Of a stretch of DNA of 52,519 bases, positions 26,301 through 34,310 are shown piece by piece (positions within the stretch are counted from its first letter, which is position 1; each line of letters starts with the position of its first letter). The notes below the pieces were generated by a model. That model had not been told where the DNA came from. It worked only from the letters and a program-made list of their open reading frames with translations, and did not search any database. Origin of the DNA: an uncultured Bacteroidales bacterium (lineage in GTDB: Bacteria > Bacteroidota > Bacteroidia > Bacteroidales > FEN-979); assembly GCA_903959905.1 (NCBI GenBank), contig CAJBYO010000032.1, positions 1 through 52,519 of the forward strand, in the 5' to 3' direction. A program made the position numbers and the translations under genes.

Positions 26301-28015
26301 TGGGAAATGCAACCGAACAGGTTTGTCAGAATACTACCTATACCGATGCCGGTGCAACAGCGGTTGATTATCTCGGAAATAATCTCACCGGCAGCATTGT
26401 CTCCACCGGTACCGTGAACACATCAGTACCAGGCACCTATACTCTGACCTATAATGTAACGGATGCCTGCGGAATTGCAGCCCTTCCTGTTACACGAACA
26501 GTTATTGTAAACCCGACACTGGCGGTCAGTGTTTCTATTGTCGCATCTGCAAACCAGGTTTGTGCCAACACATCCGTTACATTCACGGCAACCCCTGTAA
26601 ACGGAGGTTCCCCTGCTGCTTACCAATGGAAGAAAAACGGTTCAAATATTTCCGGCGCAACCAACGTAACCCATACATATGTACCGGTTAACAACGATGC
26701 CATAACCTGTGTCCTCACATCCAATGCATCTCCGTGTGCTTCAGGTTCACCTGCAACCTCGAATGCCATCGTCATGACGGTTTATCCTCTTACAGCGAGC
26801 ATCTCTATTGTTGCTTCAGCCAACCCTGTTATGGCAGGAACACCGGTTACCTTTACAGCCAATTCAACGAATGGTGGTCCGGCCCCTTCATTCCAGTGGA
26901 AAGTGAACAATACCGTTATTCCCGGGAACAGCACCTCAGTATTGACATACACACCTGAAAACGGCGACGTCGTCATTTGTATCCTGACATCCAATGCACC
27001 TTGTGTAACCAGTCTGTTCACCTCAAACGTGATCAACATGACTGTAAATTATCCTGTAGGATCACTGCTCGTAACGCTGCCGGTTAAAACAGCCATGCCG
27101 GGCGATGTTCTTTACTATCCGGTTAAACTGAAAGGAGCCAGTGCTTCCGGTACGCCAATCAGCGCTGCCAGCATTCAAATTACCTACGATCCTGCCGTGT
27201 TCCAATATGATACGCTGGTGAACTTCTATGCTGGTATGCCCGCAACACAGTGGTTCTATTCTGGCAACCTCAATACGGTGGCTGCAAACTGGCAGGAACC
27301 CGGACTCAATACCTTACCAGTCCCCGACAGCACCACCTTGTTTGAGATCAAGTTCACTTACCTTGGCGGAGATGGAATATTACCATTTACGGTCAATGAA
27401 TTTACAAATGCTGTTTACGATCTCATCCCGACAAACCATATCAACGGCGGAGTGAATCAGCTTGTTCCTGTAATCAGTACGGTACAAAATGTTACTGTTG
27501 CTGCGGCTCAGGATACCTGCTTCAATGCAACACAACTCATCACAGTTGCCGGAGGTGGAACGAACTTTACCGTTCAGAGCGGTGGTTCTGCCACATTCGT
27601 TGCCGGACAGCAGATCAGTTTTATGCCGGGAACCTCGGTGGTTTCAGGTGGCTACATGCACGGGTACATCACATTGAACGGACAGTATTGCGGCCAGGTG
27701 CCGAGTCCGGTGGTTACTGCCCAACTGGTTGAAGATAAAACAACCGCTTCCGTACCGGAGATTGGAACCAACCAGTCAGTCCGTGTTTACCCTAACCCCA
27801 CAACCGGGACTTTCTCCGTTGAGGTGAAGGGCAGCAGCCGGGCCATGATGACCAGTGTTGAGATTTACAGCATGACCGGACTTAAGGTTCATACTGAAAA
27901 ACTTGACAATGAAAGAAAACATGAATTCAGTATGCCGGAACTAACCACCGGGATGTATTTTATTCATGTATTTACCAACGAGCGGTCTGAAATTCTGAAG
28001 ATCGTCAAACTATAA
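23345..28015 (+). CDS. Giant secreted scaffold: two cohesins, PKD/Ig repeats, phytase-like choice-of-anchor-I domain, T9SS sorting domain
   Basis: The protein has 1556 residues from MKKLQLFLIFLLLTAIGFSG (23345); the 23 residues upstream are rejected because they would precede the signal peptide. Approximate order: PKD-like (42-115), Ig-like (119-205), cohesin 1 (207-337), PKD-like (339-415), SprB-like (417-481), choice-of-anchor-I/phytase-like propeller (484-980; with LSANEGEPNSYG, MDLEPEYLTFSPDG, YITANEGDSRAYTG, FGARSFTIW, NKGPEPEGIAVG), DUF5011-like Ig (980-1058), two Ig-like repeats (1059-1235), cohesin 2 (1237-1372), a CTD-proximal domain (1373-1465) and a type A T9SS domain (about 1472-1556). 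The propeller family includes esterase-like and phytase-like proteins, so a phosphomonoesterase role is plausible but not shown. The two cohesins are very similar to each other and to that at 16226. It closes the cluster and is followed by a strong terminator. Confidence 0.88.
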   Translation: MKKLQLFLIFLLLTAIGFSGVNTPVPAMSAAPGLSVNAPASLTGPTSVCLNSTGNIYVTDAGQTNYVWSITGGTITAGGTSADNTATVTWTSAGAKSITVNYDGATATVLPVTVNPLTSSISIAASATSVYTGASVTFTATPVNGGTSPAYQWKVNGANMGTNSNVFTYTPLNGDAVYCILTPNAPCITSSFTSGIITITVTSQPLLVTVSKLTANPGQVVYFPVKLKGASASGTPISSANLQITYDPAVLAYDTLINFYSATPSTQWFFSGNNNTIAANWIEPSLLTLPIPDSTTLFEIQFTYIGGVSTLPFTVNEFTDAQYNFVTTTHVDGAIAPYTPDLTGPVTVCQGSAGNVYVTNPGQTNYVWTVSGGTITAGGTGTSNTVTVTWPSSGSQSVSVAYAGSTTSTLPVLVSTPVIASSVAGTISCAGGTTTVTVSATGGTAPYTGTGEFTVGAGTYTYTVTDVNGCSGTTTVTVTEPPLFTLKSTIASANGAEISAFDSASKRVYTVAGPVVEFYTLSNAGILSSATTVPLGFIPPAGTNAVPNSVAVKNGVAAVSFAIVGANNAQQQGIVAFYSAATAAYISNATVGYLPDMIAFTSDGTKLLSANEGEPNSYGQPTSFDPEGSVSIIDISGGVASPTVTNAGFTSFNGQLAALKAAGVRIYGPGATVAMDLEPEYLTFSPDGTTAYVTLQENNAVAKLDIATATILDIYPLGLKDHSIAGNSLDASDRDVNGTQVGGGKINMQNWPIKGMYEPDGIATFTAGATTYYITANEGDSRAYTGFSEEVRVGDAAYVLDPTVFPNAATLKLPANLGRLQLTNATGNTDGDSEFEEIHAFGARSFTIWNSSFTKVFDSQDQLERVTSVRNATGFNSDGTIGTFDTRSDNKGPEPEGIAVGTINGVQYAFVGSERTGDLFVYDLSNPLAPVLKQYINTPADLGVEGVHFVSAGQSPTGKALLITSAEVSKTLTVYEFSAAPVITLLGNATEQVCQNTTYTDAGATAVDYLGNNLTGSIVSTGTVNTSVPGTYTLTYNVTDACGIAALPVTRTVIVNPTLAVSVSIVASANQVCANTSVTFTATPVNGGSPAAYQWKKNGSNISGATNVTHTYVPVNNDAITCVLTSNASPCASGSPATSNAIVMTVYPLTASISIVASANPVMAGTPVTFTANSTNGGPAPSFQWKVNNTVIPGNSTSVLTYTPENGDVVICILTSNAPCVTSLFTSNVINMTVNYPVGSLLVTLPVKTAMPGDVLYYPVKLKGASASGTPISAASIQITYDPAVFQYDTLVNFYAGMPATQWFYSGNLNTVAANWQEPGLNTLPVPDSTTLFEIKFTYLGGDGILPFTVNEFTNAVYDLIPTNHINGGVNQLVPVISTVQNVTVAAAQDTCFNATQLITVAGGGTNFTVQSGGSATFVAGQQISFMPGTSVVSGGYMHGYITLNGQYCGQVPSPVVTAQLVEDKTTASVPEIGTNQSVRVYPNPTTGTFSVEVKGSSRAMMTSVEIYSMTGLKVHTEKLDNERKHEFSMPELTTGMYFIHVFTNERSEILKIVKL

Positions 28016-28039
28016 TGTTTCTCTTTTTGTTTTGGTTTG

Positions 28040-28069
28040 GCCGCCACGGGAAACCGTGGCGGCTTTTTT
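28040..28069 (+). terminator. Rho-independent terminator of the cohesin/dockerin cluster
   Basis: A perfect 10-bp stem GCCGCCACGG (28040-28049), tetraloop GAAA, CCGTGGCGGC (28054-28063), is followed by six T. It lies 24 bp after the stop of the giant scaffold gene. The remainder of the 306-bp gap to the next gene shows nothing further that I can support. Confidence 0.95.
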
Positions 28070-28321
28070 CTGCATTCAATATCCACCCCATTGTGATTGC
28101 TGTCGAGAAAGAACCATAAATCCTATTGTATAAATAATAGAATTCGGGATTCTGACGTTCCTGTGATTCCATGTTAAAATTGAATTGTTTTACTGAATTC
28201 AATTGTCCCGGGGTTAATGGGGTTCTGGCGAATGAATGTCAGAGGTTTCTTTTTGGCCTTTTTTATTTGTATAATTGTGATCCCTAAATAATCCAGATGT
28301 ATAACGTTGAACATAATCCTG

Positions 28322-29281
28322 ATGAAAGCAATAGTTTACACAAAATACGGCCCGCCTGATGTTCTTCAACTCAGGGATGTTGAAAAACCTGTGCCCAAAG
28401 ACAACGAGGTTCTGATAAAAATCCATGCAACCACCGTCAACCGTACCGATTGCGGGTTCAGAAAACCGGAATACCTGGTTGTAAGGCTGGTAGGCGGACT
28501 TTTCAAGCCCAAACGGCACATCCTTGGAAGCGAGCTGGCCGGCGAGGTGGAAGCGATCGGGAAAGAGGTTAAAACCTTTAAACCCGGCGACCAGGTTTTT
28601 GGGTTAAGCACGTATAATTTTGGAACGCATGCGGAGTACATCTGCCTGGCGGAGGATAAATCAATCACGACAAAGCCGGCCAACGTCAGTTATGAGGAGG
28701 CTGCTGCCATTTGCGACGGGGCTTTCCTGGGGCTGACCCATATGAAATCAATAGATTTTAAAAATTCACCGCGCATCCTTGTCAACGGAGCCTCCGGTTC
28801 CATCGGAACCGCCGATGTTCAGCTGGCAAAATATTACGGGGCACATGTTACAGCCGTTTGCAACACCCGCAACCTGGAATTATTGAAATCGCTCGGAGCC
28901 GATGATGTTATTGATTACCTCAAAGAAGATTTTACCAACACCAGCCAGCGGTATGATGTGGTACTGGACGCAGTGGGCAAAAGTTCCTTCTTCCGCTGCA
29001 GGAAAATCCTGAAACCTGGCGGGATCTATATTTCAACGGAACTGGGGTATTTATGGCAGAATGTGTTTTTAGCCCTGCTCACGCCGCTCTTCGGGGGAAA
29101 AAAAGTACTGTTCCCCATCCCGAAGGACAGGAAAGAGGATATTGTTTTTTTCAGGGAACTGACTGAGGCAGGGAAATACAAACCTGTGATTGACCGCCGC
29201 TACCCGCTGGAGCAAATCGTGGAGGCCACCCGGTATGTGGAAACCGGGGAGAAAACAGGGAATGTTGTGATCACGGTCTGA
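28322..29281 (+). CDS. Zinc-less MDR-family NAD(P)H:quinone oxidoreductase-like protein
   Basis: The protein has 319 residues from the ATG at 28322 (MKAIVYTKYGPPDVLQL); five upstream codons are rejected. The GroES-like domain contains VLIKIHATTVNRTDCGFR and GSELAGEVEAIGKEV. The Rossmann domain has the nucleotide-binding run ILVNGASGSIGTADVQLAKYYGA (about 152-174) and ends EQIVEATRYVETGEKTGNVVI. The structural zinc cysteines of true alcohol dehydrogenases are absent. It is a cytosolic reductase of unknown substrate, unlinked by sequence to the neighbouring Pho genes. Confidence 0.9.
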   Translation: MKAIVYTKYGPPDVLQLRDVEKPVPKDNEVLIKIHATTVNRTDCGFRKPEYLVVRLVGGLFKPKRHILGSELAGEVEAIGKEVKTFKPGDQVFGLSTYNFGTHAEYICLAEDKSITTKPANVSYEEAAAICDGAFLGLTHMKSIDFKNSPRILVNGASGSIGTADVQLAKYYGAHVTAVCNTRNLELLKSLGADDVIDYLKEDFTNTSQRYDVVLDAVGKSSFFRCRKILKPGGIYISTELGYLWQNVFLALLTPLFGGKKVLFPIPKDRKEDIVFFRELTEAGKYKPVIDRRYPLEQIVEATRYVETGEKTGNVVITV

Positions 29282-29303
29282 CATACATAGAACAAAAAAC
29301 TTA

Positions 29304-29333
29304 CTTTAACTTTGCAGTAATAAAAAGTTAAAG
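29304..29333 (+). promoter_or_regulatory. copA promoter with perfect inverted repeat (candidate operator)
   Basis: A consensus -7 element TAACTTTG (29307-29314) lies inside the left arm of a perfect inverted repeat, CTTTAACTTT (29304-29313) and AAAGTTAAAG (29324-29333). The arms are separated by 10 nt, with centres 20 bp apart. The ATG is 4 bp after the right arm. It could be a metal-regulator operator or an RNA hairpin over the ribosome-binding region. Confidence 0.55.
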
Positions 29334-29337
29334 CAGT

Positions 29338-31599
29338 ATGGGTAAAATAAAGGGGATCTACCGTGTCGACGGCATGTCGTGCGCATCCTGCGCAGGCAGC
29401 ATTGAAACCATGCTTGCAGCACAGAAAGGTGTTGAATCAGCTGCAGTCAACCTGGCATCGGAACAGGTGGTTGTTGAATATAACCCGGAACTCATCACGC
29501 TTGAGCAGATTGTAAAGACCGTTGATGACCTGGGATTTAAAATCATCACCCGCGACCTTTCAGAAGAGGAGGAACTTGACATGGCTGCGGTTCGCCTGAA
29601 AAAGCTGAAGTTAAACACCATCCTCTCCGCAGCCTTCAGCATCCCGGTGGTGCTCATTGCCATGGTTTTCCATCACATACAGCATGGGAACCTGATCATG
29701 ATGATGCTCACCATCCCCGTGCTGGCACTTTTCGGCAGGGAATTTTTCATCATCGCCTGGAAACGGATGCTTCACTTTTCGGCCAACATGGACACCCTTG
29801 TGGCCATGGGCACCGGGAGTGCTTTTATATTCAGTGCATTCAATACGTTGTACCCGGAATACCTGGTAACCCGCGGATTGGAACCCCATGTATACTTTGA
29901 GGCAGCGGCTGTCATTGTTACATTCATCCTTCTCGGACGGTATTTTGAAGAGAAGGCTAAACGGAAAACCTCTGAAGCGATCAAAAAGTTGATGGGACTT
30001 GGGGTGAAAACTGCGAAAGTCATCCGCAACGGCGTTGAAAAAGAGATGCTGATCTCCAAAATCGTCAAAGGCGATATCCTGGTGATCAGGCCCGGGGAAA
30101 AGATCCCGGCCGATGGCAAGGTGATTGAAGGTTTCAGCTCCATTGACGAGAGCATGATCACCGGCGAGTCGGTTCCGGTAAACAAATGGCCCGGCGAATC
30201 CGTGATCGGGGCCACCATCAACCAGACAGGCAGTTTGAAGGTTCAAACCGATAAGGTTGGAAATGAAACACTGCTCGCCCAGATCATCCGGCTGGTGCAG
30301 GAGGCCCAGGGCAGCAAAGCGCCCATCCAGAAACTTGCCGACCGGATTGCCGCTGTGTTCGTTCCCATTGTCATCGGCATTGCCATCCTCACATTTATTG
30401 CCTGGAGCATCTGGCAGCCGGCTACCGGTGCACCGCTTGCTTTCATTGCCGCGGTAACGGTGCTGGTTATTGCATGTCCGTGTGCCCTTGGGCTTGCCAC
30501 ACCAACCGCCCTCATGGTGGGACTGGGAAAGGCCGCGCAGCATGGCATCCTGGTGAAAGATGCCCAGAGCCTCGAAACGGTATGTAAAACCACGGCCATC
30601 GTGCTTGATAAAACAGGCACCGTTACGATCGGGAGGCCGCAGGTGACCGATGTTTTCTGGGATCCGGAATTTACCGGCCGCGAACCGGCCAATGCGCCTG
30701 ATGTTACCGGGGCGATTGTTGCCATTGAGTCCATGTCGGAACACCCTTTTGCACAGGCGTTGGTCAATTTTTTCAGGGGAGCGAAAGGTACTGATGTTCC
30801 CGACGGGCACGGATTGCCGGGAGACCATGCTGTTTCCGGATTTGAAAGCACTACAGGCAAGGGTGTTTCCGCATATTTCGCAACTGACTTTTATCATATC
30901 GGAAGCAGATCGTACATTATTGACAGCGGGTGTAAGGTTCCCACAGAATTTGCAGAAGAGGAGGCCAGGCAGAAGCTGCAGGCGCAGTCGGTGGTTTACG
31001 TGGCATGCAACAGGTCGGTTGTGGCGATGGTCTCACTGGCCGACACGATTAAGCCGGGTTCGGCCAGTGCCATTGCAAAACTGAAAGAGATGGGGCTGCA
31101 GGTTCACTTGTTGTCGGGCGACAGCGTTTCCATCACCTCTCACATCGCCGCAGGGGCAGGCATTGAGTTTTTCAAGGCGGAAGCCACCCCGGCCGGGAAA
31201 TCAGCTTATGTAAGCCGGCTGAAAGAACAGGGGTATGTGGTTGCCATGGTGGGCGACGGCATCAACGATTCACCGGCCCTGGCTGTGGCAGATATCGGGA
31301 TTGCCATGGGAACCGGCACCGACATTGCCATTGAAAGCGCACAACTCACCCTCATCAAAGGTGACCTGGAAAAGCTGGTAACTGCGTTGAAACTTTCGCA
31401 TGCAACTGTCAAAACTATCAAACAGAATCTGTTCTGGGCCTTCTTTTACAATGTCATCACCATTCCCCTGGCTGCCGGTGTCCTTTATCCTTTTACCGGG
31501 TTTATGCTGAACCCGATGCTGGCCGGCGCTGCCATGGCTTTCAGCTCGGTATCCGTGGTCAGCAACAGTCTGCGGCTGAGGTCAAGGCGTATCGACTGA
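29338..31599 (+). CDS. copA: Copper-type P1B ATPase (CopA-like heavy-metal exporter)
   Basis: The protein has 753 residues. The N-terminal heavy-metal-associated domain has GMSCASCAG (Cys15, Cys18). Membrane CPC is at 380-382 ([16 protein letters not shown]), phosphorylation Asp424 in DKTGTVT, ATP-domain SEHPFAQAL and the hinge [13 protein letters not shown]. The last helix pair has [18 protein letters not shown] and [21 protein letters not shown], the YN and MxxSS signatures of the Cu(I) subgroup (P1B-1). It exports copper from the cytoplasm using ATP. No chaperone or copper sensor gene is adjacent, but its promoter carries a perfect inverted repeat. Confidence 0.93.
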   Translation: MGKIKGIYRVDGMSCASCAGSIETMLAAQKGVESAAVNLASEQVVVEYNPELITLEQIVKTVDDLGFKIITRDLSEEEELDMAAVRLKKLKLNTILSAAFSIPVVLIAMVFHHIQHGNLIMMMLTIPVLALFGREFFIIAWKRMLHFSANMDTLVAMGTGSAFIFSAFNTLYPEYLVTRGLEPHVYFEAAAVIVTFILLGRYFEEKAKRKTSEAIKKLMGLGVKTAKVIRNGVEKEMLISKIVKGDILVIRPGEKIPADGKVIEGFSSIDESMITGESVPVNKWPGESVIGATINQTGSLKVQTDKVGNETLLAQIIRLVQEAQGSKAPIQKLADRIAAVFVPIVIGIAILTFIAWSIWQPATGAPLAFIAAVTVLVIACPCALGLATPTALMVGLGKAAQHGILVKDAQSLETVCKTTAIVLDKTGTVTIGRPQVTDVFWDPEFTGREPANAPDVTGAIVAIESMSEHPFAQALVNFFRGAKGTDVPDGHGLPGDHAVSGFESTTGKGVSAYFATDFYHIGSRSYIIDSGCKVPTEFAEEEARQKLQAQSVVYVACNRSVVAMVSLADTIKPGSASAIAKLKEMGLQVHLLSGDSVSITSHIAAGAGIEFFKAEATPAGKSAYVSRLKEQGYVVAMVGDGINDSPALAVADIGIAMGTGTDIAIESAQLTLIKGDLEKLVTALKLSHATVKTIKQNLFWAFFYNVITIPLAAGVLYPFTGFMLNPMLAGAAMAFSSVSVVSNSLRLRSRRID

Positions 31600-31632
31600 A
31601 GAATTGCGGTTAGCATATTTCATTATTTTTCC

Positions 31633-31640
31633 TATCTTTG
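31633..31640 (+). promoter_or_regulatory. Consensus -7 element for the TPR histidine kinase gene
   Basis: TATCTTTG matches TAnnTTTG exactly, 22 bp before the ATG at 31663. A convincing -33 element is not seen at 19-21 bp, so this is a tentative call. Confidence 0.35.
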
Positions 31641-31662
31641 AAGACTTAGGCAACACCCTTGT

Positions 31663-34035
31663 ATGCATAAGTGTTTTCTGGCGCTCGCCTTTTTTTTCAG
31701 TTTTCTTGCTGCAGAATCAACCGCCCAGCACATACCGCTCGACCGGTGTGTGGAGGACAGTCTTTTTCGCATCATGCCCCATGAAAGCCCTGTTCAGAAA
31801 GCAAAGATTTACCTTGAGCTGGCCGAGCTGATTAAAGATAACCTCCCGCAAAAGTCATTCAGTTATATTGTTTCCGCTTTCAGGATCTCGGTCATTCATA
31901 AAAATGATGAGCTGAAGGCCCTTGCCAGGATCAGGATGGGAGGCTATTATGGAAAGAAACGCGAGTTCATGCGTGCCCAGGAGCAATTCATGGCTGCATG
32001 GAAAACCTATGCCAGAATAAAAGATACGACAGGCCAGGTGATGGCACTGGCCAATATCGGGGGATTGAACCGGGCACTGCACTCCTATGTTCCCTCACTG
32101 ACATACCTGCAAAAAGGCATCAGGCTGGCACAGTCGGCAAACAAAAAATCGCTGCTCGCCCTGCTCTATATGCAGATGGCCCTTACCTACCAGGAAATTG
32201 ACAACCACGAAACCGCACATCATTTCATGCAAAAAGCCCGAGGCTTATACCTGCAGGATGGCAACTTCAGGGAGGCAAACCGTGTTCAGAACGCCATTGG
32301 CAGCATATACATGGACGAGGACCGGGATGAGGAGGCACTTAAACTGTTTAACAAACTCCTTACCGAAGTGGATACGACCGACGGGGAACTCATGGGGGTG
32401 CTTTATACGCGCATCGGGCACATTTATGACAAAAGAAAAGACTACAAGTCTTCGCTTAAGATGAATCTCCGGGCAATGGCTGTCAGGAAGAAAAGCCAGA
32501 ACCCGGCCGATCTCAACAGTGCATTGATCAATGTCGCAGGCGATTATTATAAACTTGAAAAACCGGATTCAGGGCATTACTACATGGATGCCGGCCTGAC
32601 CATGGCACTCAGGAGCGACAGGAAAAACCTGGTTGAAAACGCCTACCATCACCTCTATGATTACTATTTCCTAAAGCGGGATTTTAAAAAAGCACTTGAT
32701 TATTATGCCCGTTTCAGTGCCGTGGAGGATGAACTGAACCGTGAGCGTACCCGGAATAATATAGCCATCCTGGAAACAGGCCAGCAGCTGATCGGTAAGC
32801 AACAGTTGGGAAGAATCCTGGAAAAGAAGCATAATTCTCAAACCCAGAATATGGGGCTGCAACGTATTCAATCCATTATCCTGAAAGGGCTGATCGTTCT
32901 GGCAGGCCTTTCCATGCTTGTTTTCATTTTTTTGCTGCTGCGGATACGACGGGTAAGGCAAAAAATGCAGGAGCTGAATGTTCATCTGTCGGAGGAGATC
33001 AGGGAAAGGGAGGCCATGGAGGGCCAAACCCGTGACCGGGAAAAACAGTATAAATTCATCACGGATAATTCAGTTGATTTTATCACCCACCTGAACCAGG
33101 ACAGAGAGCGGATATATGCTTCGCCGGCGGCTTTAACGATATATGGGTATGAACCGGATGAAATCATGGGAAAAACCATGAGCGACCTGACGCATCCTGA
33201 CGATTATGCCTATTCAGAGAAGCGTTTCAATGAAATGATTGAAACAAGGTCGTCGCGACAGTTTATCTGCCGGGCACTTAAAAAAGATGGTACTTTCTTT
33301 TGGGTGGAATCAATTCTAAACCCGCTTTTTGATCCGATAAGTGGCGTATTCAAAGGAATGGTAGGGGTTACACGCGACATCCAGGAACGTAAAACAAAAG
33401 AAATTGAGATCATGGAAGGTACTAAGCAAAAGGAAAACCTGTTGAAAGAGATCCATCACCGGGTCAAAAATAATTTTGCCATCCTCGTTAGCCTGATTAA
33501 CATGCAGATGGCACAGGTTACAAACCCTGAACTGTTGCAGTCACTCACCAACCTGCAACTCCGGATCCGAACCATGGCGCTGGTTCATGAAATGTTGTAC
33601 CGGTCGAACGATTTTGAAAAAATCTCCTTCCCGGGTTATCTCCGCACCCTGGCATCCGTAATAGCAGGCACCTATATCCGGCGCGATATTGATCTGATGG
33701 TGGAGGCCGACGAGGTGGTAATGGATATTGAAGCATCCATTCCCCTGGGGTTGATCATCAATGAGATCCTGAGTAACTCATACAAACATGCCTTCCCCGG
33801 CGAACGGGAAGGAAAAATCTGGATACAGTACACCATTGACAACCAAACAGGCTTGAATACGCTGATTGTCAAGGATAACGGCATCGGCATGCCGGGAATG
33901 GCCCCCCCCGATCAGCTAAAGACCATGGGGCTGCAGGTGGTGCAGATCCTATGTGCCCAGATAGAAGCCACCCTTGATGTTGCCTGTGATGAAGGCACTA
34001 CGTTTACGATCACATTCCTGGCAGCAACCAGGTAA
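31663..34035 (+). CDS. Membrane sensor histidine kinase: periplasmic TPRs, PAS, HisKA_2 and HATPase
   Basis: The protein has 790 residues. A signal peptide (MHKCFLALAFFFSFLAAESTAQ) is followed by a TPR-rich periplasmic region (about 40-390; units such as GDYYKLEKPDSGHYYMDAGL). A membrane helix (about 405-428, LKGLIVLAGLSMLVFIFLLL), a coiled-coil linker and a PAS/PAC domain (about 465-575) come next. A HisKA_2 dimerisation domain has the phospho-His in KEIHHRVKNNFAILVSLIN (about 599), and the C-terminal HATPase shows NEILSNSYKHAF and VKDNGIGMPG. HisKA_2 kinases usually partner non-OmpR regulators. There is no adjacent regulator, and it lies directly upstream of the phosphate porin, so a link to the orphan PhoB-like protein is possible but unproven. 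Confidence 0.9.
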   Translation: MHKCFLALAFFFSFLAAESTAQHIPLDRCVEDSLFRIMPHESPVQKAKIYLELAELIKDNLPQKSFSYIVSAFRISVIHKNDELKALARIRMGGYYGKKREFMRAQEQFMAAWKTYARIKDTTGQVMALANIGGLNRALHSYVPSLTYLQKGIRLAQSANKKSLLALLYMQMALTYQEIDNHETAHHFMQKARGLYLQDGNFREANRVQNAIGSIYMDEDRDEEALKLFNKLLTEVDTTDGELMGVLYTRIGHIYDKRKDYKSSLKMNLRAMAVRKKSQNPADLNSALINVAGDYYKLEKPDSGHYYMDAGLTMALRSDRKNLVENAYHHLYDYYFLKRDFKKALDYYARFSAVEDELNRERTRNNIAILETGQQLIGKQQLGRILEKKHNSQTQNMGLQRIQSIILKGLIVLAGLSMLVFIFLLLRIRRVRQKMQELNVHLSEEIREREAMEGQTRDREKQYKFITDNSVDFITHLNQDRERIYASPAALTIYGYEPDEIMGKTMSDLTHPDDYAYSEKRFNEMIETRSSRQFICRALKKDGTFFWVESILNPLFDPISGVFKGMVGVTRDIQERKTKEIEIMEGTKQKENLLKEIHHRVKNNFAILVSLINMQMAQVTNPELLQSLTNLQLRIRTMALVHEMLYRSNDFEKISFPGYLRTLASVIAGTYIRRDIDLMVEADEVVMDIEASIPLGLIINEILSNSYKHAFPGEREGKIWIQYTIDNQTGLNTLIVKDNGIGMPGMAPPDQLKTMGLQVVQILCAQIEATLDVACDEGTTFTITFLAATR

Positions 34036-34039
34036 TTTT

Positions 34040-34200
34040 AGATTGAGGGATTGCAGATTGAAGATTGAATTTATTGATTTTAGATTTCGGATTAGTAGCA
34101 CAGCTAATCGTACATCGTAAATCAAACAATTCAATCTGAAATCCCTCAATCTGAAATCCCTCAATCTGAATTCCAATATCCCTCAATCTGAAATTAAATC
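34040..34200. repeat. Short tandem/inverted word repeat (TCTGAAATCCCTCAA)
   Basis: Tandem 15-bp units TCTGAAATCCCTCAA occur from about 34135, with variant copies TCTGAATTCCAATATCCCTCAA. The start of the stretch (from 34048) has the inverse words ATTGAGGGATTGCAGATTGA. The 275-bp gap otherwise contains only the porin promoter. Confidence 0.7.
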
Positions 34201-34219
34201 CCCTGCCTCTCCGGGCAAT

Positions 34220-34288
34220 CGTTAACAATTATTTAATATTAAAGTAATCATTTGTTAACATTGACTGAAGAGGCAGGAAATACCTTTG
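34220..34288 (+). promoter_or_regulatory. Pho-box-like array and consensus -7 for the porin-pst operon
   Basis: Heptamers CGTTAAC (34220), ATTTAAT (34231), AAGTAAT (34242) and TGTTAAC (34253-34259) are in exact 11-bp register. The last ends exactly 21 bp before a perfect -7 element TACCTTTG (34281-34288). It precedes genes whose function in phosphate uptake is known from family, which anchors the interpretation of all the other arrays. Confidence 0.8.
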
Positions 34289-34310
34289 CCGCAAATTTAA
34301 AACCATAAAC

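Noticed and set aside
29611..30897. Long antisense open frame (428 codons) within copA
   Set aside because: Shadow of a highly conserved P-type ATPase gene; composition His/Pro/Arg-rich as expected for an antisense frame.
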